NCBI GenBank assembly: GCA_963819855.1
Contig: CAWFYC010000024.1
Span: 136,255 to 200,254 of the forward strand
Source: JAMXLO01 sp963819855
GTDB taxonomy: Bacteria; Pseudomonadota; Alphaproteobacteria; Acetobacterales; Acetobacteraceae
Length of the DNA: 64,000 bases
Reading direction: 5' to 3'
Part shown: piece after piece, positions 58,455 through 64,000 of the stretch
Numbering within the stretch: the stretch's first letter is position 1
Layout of the letters: each line of letters begins with the position of its first letter
Notes under the pieces: model-generated
The model's input: the letters and a program-made list of their open reading frames with translations, nothing else
Databases searched by the model: none
Told to the model about the DNA's origin: nothing
Made by a program: the position numbers and the translations under genes

Positions 58455-59535
58455 AGACCCGGGCGGCGAGCTCCGCAGGATCGGTGCTCGGCCGCAATAC
58501 CGACGCCCGCTTCAGGTCCTCGGCGAACAGAGTGATCTCTCGCGTCAGCGCAACGCCCACCGGGTGGTGATGATGGGTATGAGTTCGCAGCATCGCCGCC
58601 AACTGCTCTTTGGTGCCCACCTTGCTGAGGCCGGCGAAGATCGCCGCAGCCCCTTCAGGGTTTTCGGCCACCCATTCCTGTGCCTCCATCAGTGCCGCGG
58701 TGATCGCGGCGGCGACTGGACGCTCATCGCGAATCAGGCTGCCTCGTATCGCCAATAGGCAGCAGCCGCGGTCCGCATACTCGTCCGACAGATTGTTGGT
58801 CACCTCCACCAGATGATCGCGGTCGCGGATGATCGACGCGATCGGATCGTTACTCGAAAATGCCTGAATTTCGCCCTTCTGCAAGGCGACGCCGAGTAAA
58901 TCCGGCGGATACACCCGCCATTCGATATCCTTCACCGGATCGATGCCTCGCTTCGATGCGAGAACCGACAGAAAGATCCTGTCCGGACTCCCCATGTTGA
59001 AAGTCCCGACAGTTTTGCCCTTCAGTTCGGCAACACTTGTTATGCCCGACCCCTTGGCAGTGAGCAGTCGAATGCATCCGCCATGCACTCCCGCCGTCAA
59101 CTTTACATCGAACCCTTGTTCGAGCGGCTTCAGCCAAATCCAGGCCATGCCATAACCCACATCGGCTTTGCCGCTTGCCAGTGCCTCCAGAATCTGGTCG
59201 GCCGTGCCCGCAACGTTAACCTTTTCTATCTTGATGTTGCGCTTGGTGAACATGCCGAGTTGTTCCGCGACGGGCACCCCCACGGTGCATATCGCATTGG
59301 AGTTCCACATTATTTTGATTTCCCGTGGCGTGGCTCCCGGCGCAATCATGGATGTGTCCGCCGCCACCCGGCAAATCGGCTGATTAAGCGCATCCTGCAA
59401 CGACCAACGGGCAGCCCGCATCGGGGCAGGCGCCATCCCCCCTAAGGGAATGGTAAGGCCCGTTGCGGCCAATCCCAGGAAGGCACGGCGTCCAGTAGCG
59501 ATGCGGTGACCTTGTTGGATGACCTTACTTGTCAT
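58432..59535 (-). CDS. NitT/TauT-type ABC substrate-binding protein
   Basis: 367 residues from ATG 59535 with a GGGGGGAAG SD. A twin-arginine-like signal (RRAFLGLAATGLTIPLGG) suggests folding before export. Conserved features: EQLGMFTKRNIKIEKVNVAG, ALASGKADVGYGMAWIW, LKGKTVGTFNMGSPDRIFLSVL, LQKGEIQAFSSNDPIA. A THTHHHHPVG cluster near residue 322 is unusual. First gene of the SBP-permease-ATPase operon. Confidence 0.9.
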   Translation of the reverse strand: MTSKVIQQGHRIATGRRAFLGLAATGLTIPLGGMAPAPMRAARWSLQDALNQPICRVAADTSMIAPGATPREIKIMWNSNAICTVGVPVAEQLGMFTKRNIKIEKVNVAGTADQILEALASGKADVGYGMAWIWLKPLEQGFDVKLTAGVHGGCIRLLTAKGSGITSVAELKGKTVGTFNMGSPDRIFLSVLASKRGIDPVKDIEWRVYPPDLLGVALQKGEIQAFSSNDPIASIIRDRDHLVEVTNNLSDEYADRGCCLLAIRGSLIRDERPVAAAITAALMEAQEWVAENPEGAAAIFAGLSKVGTKEQLAAMLRTHTHHHHPVGVALTREITLFAEDLKRASVLRPSTDPAELAARVCVDVLTT

Positions 59536-59830
59536 TCTTCCCCCCTGTACCAGCGGTGCGTGGTCGAGATGCACATTACTGAGGGCGGATGTTCGCGATC
59601 CAGTATCGAAACTGGACCGCGAGCCGTGTTATGTCCAAGATCATCTGCTTTCGGTTTTCGGCATCAAATGGCGTGTTTCGGCGAGTTTAGCGCCGGTCAT
59701 TCGCTTCAACCTGTTAGGCGGGTGGCCATAAAATCGGCGCGCTCACGGAAACGTGAGCGCCGTCTCGCTTCGCGATCTCTCGAGACCGTATCACGGGATT
59801 CCGTTGGACCGCTTTGGTGAAGGTTTTCGG

Positions 59831-59953
59831 TTACCGCAGGAAGGCTGCGAAGCTGCGCACAAAACGAATATACTCGCGCTGCGTATCGGATCGCAGGCCA
59901 CGCATCGCCATGCCTTCGATCATGCGCTGTCGCGGCGACTGTTGACCGTTTGA
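59831..59953 (-). pseudogene. Tyrosine recombinase N-terminal remnant
   Basis: Residues SPRQRMIEGMAMRGLRSDTQ followed by REYIRFVRSFAAFLR match the SAM-like N-terminal core-binding start of tyrosine recombinases associated with transposons; the frame then stops at once (CTGCGGTAA) and no catalytic domain follows. It marks an old mobile-element end in the 431-bp gap 59536-59966. Confidence 0.65.
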
Positions 59954-59966
59954 ACAGGCGATTACG

Positions 59967-61550
59967 TCAGAGGGTGACGACCGTGACCTCGTGGGGTGTT
60001 CTTCGCACCGGCCGGGCAACCGGCGTCTCGCGCAACCAAAGCACCAACACCATGCATGCAATCGATACCAGGCCAAGCATCCCGAACGTATCTGCGCACG
60101 CCATCACGTAGGCCTGCGCGCTTGCCCTGACCGAGACCGATCCCAACGCCGAGTTCGGGATATCGCCCGGTTGGACATGCAGCAGGATCATCGCCGAGTG
60201 CACACGCTCGCGCACTGTCAGCACGGCCCCCGCGACCGCCGTGCCCAGGGTGCCGGCAAGCGTGCGGACGATATTGAACAGTGCACCGCCCGACGCGGCG
60301 TTCGCCGGCGTGATCAAGGACGTGGCGATCAGTACCAGCGGCGGCATGATGAAGGGGAACGCGCAAGCCTGCACGAGCTGGCTCGGTAGAAAGTCGGCGA
60401 TGTACCAATCGCTCGTGATGTACGTAGCCATGTACGCGCCGACCGAGAATGTGAACAATCCGCAGGCCAGCAGCAGGCGCGCGTCGACGTAGCGCAGCAG
60501 CAGTGCGGATAAGGGCGTGAGGACGACCTGCGGCAGCGCCAGCCAGATCAGGATCTCGCCGATCTGCAGTTCGCGCCAGCCTTTCACCACCGCGGCGAAC
60601 TGGGGGAGTACGTAATACGCGCCGAGCAAGGTGAAGTTGAAGGTCAGCAAGACGATCAGGCCAAGGGTGAAGTTGACCTGCTGGAACAGCCGCACGTCGA
60701 TCAGCGGGCGGTCGCAGGTCAGCTCATTGATGACGAACGCCGCGAGGCTGACCGCGGCGATCACGAACAGGCCGTTGATGACGCCGGAATCGAACCAGTT
60801 CAGCGTCTGTCCCTCGCTCAGCGCCGCCGTCAGTGCGGCAACGCCGAGGATGCAGAAGATGATCGCCGGGTAATCGGTGTTGCGGAACACCTCAAGCCGC
60901 AATCGCTCGACCGGCAGCCCGATCATAATCGGGACGATCGCGATGGGTGCGACCAGGATGTCCTGCCAGAAGATCGCTTTCCAGGACAGATAATCGGTGA
61001 ACCAGCCGTCGATCGACTCCGCGATCGACGGCGAGAGCGTCGTGATGCCGGCATACATCGCGATGCCCCACACGCGCTGCTGCAGCGGCGTGAAGCGTAA
61101 CACCGCCCCCAATAGCAGCGGCAGCAGCGCGCCCGCACCCAGACCTTGCAAGAAGCGGAACAGGACGAGGAACGGATACGTCGGAACCGTGCCCAGTACG
61201 ACCGCGCTCACGGTGGTCAGCACGATGCTGGCCACGAATAGGCGGCGCGCCGAGAAGATGTCGGTCAGCCAAGGCGTCGCGGGTACGATGGCGATGCTGC
61301 CGACCGCGAATGCGGTTGTCGACCAGTTGCCCAGATTGACATCGAGGCCAACGCCGCCACGCAGATCGGCGACGCCGAAGGTGGTCAGGCGCGTGTTCAG
61401 AAGTGACATCACGCCGGCGATCACGGCGCCGAACAGGCCGAACAAGAGCCGCCCGGTCAGCGGCGGCGGACCGGGCGGAGGTAGCGATCGCCCGTCCGGA
61501 CCGCGGAACACGAGCAGGGGCGGCCCGAGTGCGGCGAGCACTCGCCTCAC
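59967..61550 (-). CDS. DHA2-family MFS multidrug efflux transporter (EmrB type)
   Basis: 527 residues, 14 predicted TM helices. Motif-C-like WSTTAFAVGSIAIVPATPWLTD, RFLQGLGAGALLPLLLGAVL (TM4/5 motif) and later PQFAAVVKGWRELQIGEIL. Its ATG overlaps the stop of the second adaptor by 4 bp, so it forms one operon with two EmrA-like proteins. Exports drugs or acids through a TolC-like channel encoded elsewhere or just outside the window. Confidence 0.92.
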   Translation of the reverse strand: MRRVLAALGPPLLVFRGPDGRSLPPPGPPPLTGRLLFGLFGAVIAGVMSLLNTRLTTFGVADLRGGVGLDVNLGNWSTTAFAVGSIAIVPATPWLTDIFSARRLFVASIVLTTVSAVVLGTVPTYPFLVLFRFLQGLGAGALLPLLLGAVLRFTPLQQRVWGIAMYAGITTLSPSIAESIDGWFTDYLSWKAIFWQDILVAPIAIVPIMIGLPVERLRLEVFRNTDYPAIIFCILGVAALTAALSEGQTLNWFDSGVINGLFVIAAVSLAAFVINELTCDRPLIDVRLFQQVNFTLGLIVLLTFNFTLLGAYYVLPQFAAVVKGWRELQIGEILIWLALPQVVLTPLSALLLRYVDARLLLACGLFTFSVGAYMATYITSDWYIADFLPSQLVQACAFPFIMPPLVLIATSLITPANAASGGALFNIVRTLAGTLGTAVAGAVLTVRERVHSAMILLHVQPGDIPNSALGSVSVRASAQAYVMACADTFGMLGLVSIACMVLVLWLRETPVARPVRRTPHEVTVVTL

Positions 61551-62794
61551 GGCCGCGGTGCCGGTGCGGATTGGGTCGCGGGCGTCGTCGGCGGTGTCGC
61601 CGGCTGCGCCGCGGTATCCACGGCGGCTTCGACCGACAGGCCAAGAAGGAGGCGGCCGATCAGCTCGTTCTGCAGCGCCTGGCCGGGGTCGATGCGGATC
61701 TTGACCGGTACCCGCTGGGTAATCTTGGTGAAGTTGCCGACCGCGCGATCGGGCGGCAGCAGCGACGCCAGCGCTTCGCTGCCCGGCTCGATGCTGTCGA
61801 TGTGGCCGAGCAGCGTGACCCCGGGATAGGCGTCGAACGTCAGCCGCGCGGGCTGGCCGACACGCATGTTCCGCACCTGGGTTTCGCGAAAATTCGCGAC
61901 CACCCAGACGTCGTTGCGCGGCACCAGCTGGATCAGCGGCTGGCCGGCAGCGACATACTGGCCGACGCGGACGATGCGGAAACCGAGCCGCCCGTCGCGC
62001 GGCGCCAGCACGTGTGTGTAGCCGAGGTTGATCTGCGCGGTGTCCAGCGCGGCCTGCTTTGCCTGCAGAGCCGCCTCCGCCTGTTCGAGCGTCGCGTGCA
62101 AGACTTTGAGCTGCGCCGTCTGCGATGCGATTGTGGCTTGGTTGCCTGCCACCGTGGCCTCCAGCGCGAGGGCGTTCTGGGTCGCCTGCTCCCAGGCGCT
62201 CCGCAGATAGGCGGGTGTGCCGCGCAGCGCGTTCTGCCGACCCGCCTCCTGTACCGCCTGGATCAGGTCCGATTGCGCAAGATCGGCGTTGCTCTGCGTG
62301 ACGTCGATCTGCCGCTCCTGAAGGCGGATCTGCGCCGCCGCAATGGCGACCTGCGCGCTGGCATCGGCAACCTGGGCGCGCGCGAGGTCGACCTGCGCGC
62401 GATATTCGGCATCGTCGATCTCGTAGAGGACCTGACCTGCCTTCACCATTGCCATGTCGGCCACGGCGACTTTGCTCACGTAACCGGGAACGTGCGCGCT
62501 CAGCGTCGTCGGATCGCCGCGGAGATAGGCGTCATCGGTGCGCTGGACGGGGCTGAGCAGCAGCAGATCGTCCCAGTCCACCATGAACAGGCCGCCGGCG
62601 AGCACGGCGAGCCCGACGATCAGCGCGCGGACGATGACGCGCCGCAGCATGTTGGGCGGCGGCGCGGGGGGCGATGGCGGTGGGGGCGGTGGCGGTGCCG
62701 ATCCCTGCGGCGATGGTGGTGCCGGCTGGACGGCAGGCGCCGAACCCGGGACCGACTGGAAGGCGGCTGTGGTGGCGGGGGAGGTGTCGTTCAC
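61547..62794 (-). CDS. HlyD/EmrA-type periplasmic adaptor, second copy
   Basis: 415 residues. A Pro-rich cytoplasmic N-terminus (PSPQGSAPPPPPPPSPPAPPP) precedes a TM helix (VIVRALIVGLAVLAGGLFMV). YVSKVAVADMAMVKAGQVLYEID is the lipoyl motif, followed by a long coiled coil (~110-260) and LGYTHVLAPRDGRLGF. It overlaps the first adaptor by 4 bp and the MFS gene by 4 bp. It is distinct in sequence from the neighbouring adaptor. Confidence 0.9.
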   Translation of the reverse strand: MNDTSPATTAAFQSVPGSAPAVQPAPPSPQGSAPPPPPPPSPPAPPPNMLRRVIVRALIVGLAVLAGGLFMVDWDDLLLLSPVQRTDDAYLRGDPTTLSAHVPGYVSKVAVADMAMVKAGQVLYEIDDAEYRAQVDLARAQVADASAQVAIAAAQIRLQERQIDVTQSNADLAQSDLIQAVQEAGRQNALRGTPAYLRSAWEQATQNALALEATVAGNQATIASQTAQLKVLHATLEQAEAALQAKQAALDTAQINLGYTHVLAPRDGRLGFRIVRVGQYVAAGQPLIQLVPRNDVWVVANFRETQVRNMRVGQPARLTFDAYPGVTLLGHIDSIEPGSEALASLLPPDRAVGNFTKITQRVPVKIRIDPGQALQNELIGRLLLGLSVEAAVDTAAQPATPPTTPATQSAPAPRP

Positions 62795-63843
62795 GGCGTG
62801 TCCTCCCGTGCTGCGGCGTCGGTGATCACCTCGACCCGCGCGGACATGCCTGGCACGACTTGCCCGATCAGGTGCGTATCGGCGAGGTCGAGCGCGATCT
62901 TGACCGGGATACGCTGGACGATCTTGGTGAAATTGCCGGTGGAGTTGTCGGCCGGCACGAGGCTGACCTGCGAGCCGGTGGCAGGCTGGATGCCGGCGAC
63001 CTTGCCCCGGATAGGCACATTGCGGAACGCATCGACGCGAACGATCGCGCGCTGCCCGAGATGGATGTTGGTGATCTGGCGTTCGGTGAAGTTGGCGGTG
63101 ACATACACCGCGTCGAGCGGTGTCAAGGTGTCGACCTCGGTGCCGGGCGACAGCAGTGCGCCTTCACGCACCTCGCGGACACCGAGCGTGCCGTCGATCG
63201 GCGCGACGATGCGGGTATAGCCGAGCGCGATCTTGGCGAGCGTGCTCTGCGCCTCGGCCTCGCCGATTTGCGCCTTCCCTTGCAGGATTTGCGCGTCCAG
63301 CAGATCGAGCTGACGCTGGTTCACCATCACCTGCGCCGTCGCCTGCGCCCGTGTCGCTTCCGCCCGCCGCAGGTAGGCCTGCGCCCCCTGCAGGCTCTGT
63401 AACAGCCCGGACGCCGTGGGCAGCAGCTCTTGCTGGCGATGCACCTCGTTGACCGCGTGGACGAGTTGGTCGGCAGCGGCCGTCACGGCATCTTGCGCCT
63501 GCACCACCTGCTGCTGCAGCACCTCGCGCTTCTCTTCGAGCGCGGCGAGTGCCGCGCGGGCGGCATCCGCCTGGGCCTGGGCCTCTGCCGCTATGGCGCG
63601 GTAGTCGTCGTCGACCATCTGCACGATCGTGTCGCCGGCGCGCACCGACTGGTTGTCGCGCACGAGGACGGTGCGGACATAGCCGGACAAATGCGAGCTG
63701 AGCGGCGTGCGGTCGCCTGCCACGTAGGCATCGACTGTCACCGGATCGCGTCGGCGAGTGAGCGCACCCTCCCAGCCGAGCGCGAGCGCGGCGCCGGTGA
63801 TCACGAGGATGACAATGGTGATGACGATCAGGACAGCTCGCAT
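62791..63843 (-). CDS. HlyD/EmrA-type periplasmic adaptor, first copy
   Basis: 350 residues from ATG 63843 (MRAVLIVITIVILVITGAAL, one TM helix). Motifs: YVRTVLVRDNQSVRAGDTIVQM, coiled coil (~80-200), LGYTRIVAPIDGTLGVREVREGALLSPG. The frame stays open toward the window edge but shows no homology there. First of two adaptors feeding one EmrB-like pump. The remaining 157 bp (63844-64000) hold no recognisable gene. Confidence 0.9.
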   Translation of the reverse strand: MRAVLIVITIVILVITGAALALGWEGALTRRRDPVTVDAYVAGDRTPLSSHLSGYVRTVLVRDNQSVRAGDTIVQMVDDDYRAIAAEAQAQADAARAALAALEEKREVLQQQVVQAQDAVTAAADQLVHAVNEVHRQQELLPTASGLLQSLQGAQAYLRRAEATRAQATAQVMVNQRQLDLLDAQILQGKAQIGEAEAQSTLAKIALGYTRIVAPIDGTLGVREVREGALLSPGTEVDTLTPLDAVYVTANFTERQITNIHLGQRAIVRVDAFRNVPIRGKVAGIQPATGSQVSLVPADNSTGNFTKIVQRIPVKIALDLADTHLIGQVVPGMSARVEVITDAAAREDTP

Positions 63844-64000
63844 TCTGTGCCCCGCGGTTACGGCGGCCACGTCGGTGGCCCGTCCGACAAATTGCTCGCT
63901 GTTGCCGCACCCCAAGGCGAGATGCAGCGCATTCTGCCCTTCCCACAGGGCCAGAGCATCCCACGTCCGGGGAGCGCGCGGCAAACGTGCGGCGCGGGTG

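Noticed and set aside
1..64000. tRNA or rRNA genes
   Set aside because: No cloverleaf-like or rRNA-like segment was recognised in any intergenic gap; a covariance-model scan was not possible.

Overview
The window is about 64 kb of GC-rich chromosome from an alphaproteobacterium, most likely Acetobacteraceae (Rhodospirillales). The grounds are the gene order acpS-lepB-rnc-era-recO-parC, a MalF/MalG-type sugar transporter, Hint_2 and Sel1 cell-surface genes and the codon usage. The genus cannot be fixed from sequence alone. Gene starts were set by eye from homology, start codons and Shine-Dalgarno (SD) spacing.

Layout. 1-4686: housekeeping run (relA/spoT 3' end, acpS, a lipoprotein, lepB, rnc, era). 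5146-11255: accessory surface block with a LuxR regulator, a Sel1-repeat protein, a Hint-domain beta-solenoid protein and a second beta-solenoid protein with 18-residue repeats. 11634-14589: recO and parC. 14625-20068: three-gene sugar ABC importer without its ATPase, a methyltransferase, and a PhyH dioxygenase fused to HEAT repeats. 20306-21533: hypB and hypA, tail to tail. 21648-28596: DSD1-type aldolase/racemase, a frameshifted DUF1269 gene, an AraC regulator, lipoproteins, moaE, moaD, mobB, pgsA and two copies of one dispersed repeat. 28727-37771: Pit phosphate transporter, MarR-RND efflux operon, membrane glycosyltransferase with a coupled 40-residue ORF, and an orphan HigA-like protein. 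37921-42666: uvrC, folB, a pteridine-reductase-like SDR, an alpha/beta hydrolase and a GFA enzyme. 42680-44310: a repeat-rich scar with a dead group II intron reverse transcriptase. 44315-46179: dipeptidase and aldo/keto reductase. 46231-52255: a six-gene hydrogenase-4/complex-I-like operon. 52242-56600: small His-rich protein, DUF1489, M20 amidohydrolase, CBS protein, acyl-CoA dehydrogenase pseudogene and HxlR regulator. 56653-59535: NitT/TauT-type ABC importer. 59831-64000: recombinase remnant, then an EmrB-type transporter with two tandem EmrA-type adaptors.

The most unusual system is the 46231-52255 operon. Its order (hyfB-C-E-F-G-I-like) and overlapping starts match energy-converting hydrogenase-related (Ehr) complexes, and the [4Fe-4S] subunit keeps all four cysteines. 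The large subunit has no NiFe cysteines, as is known for Ehr. In addition, the membrane subunits seem to have lost the Glu/Lys residues and loops expected for proton translocation, although every frame is open. It may be a non-pumping, non-hydrogenase electron-transfer or structural complex. A secreted His-rich protein converges on its 3' end.

The second theme is intergenic repeats: a 71-bp perfect palindrome sits inside one copy of a dispersed stem-loop element, a second repeat family occurs at 1152 and 30409, and two long inverted repeats flank the intron scar.
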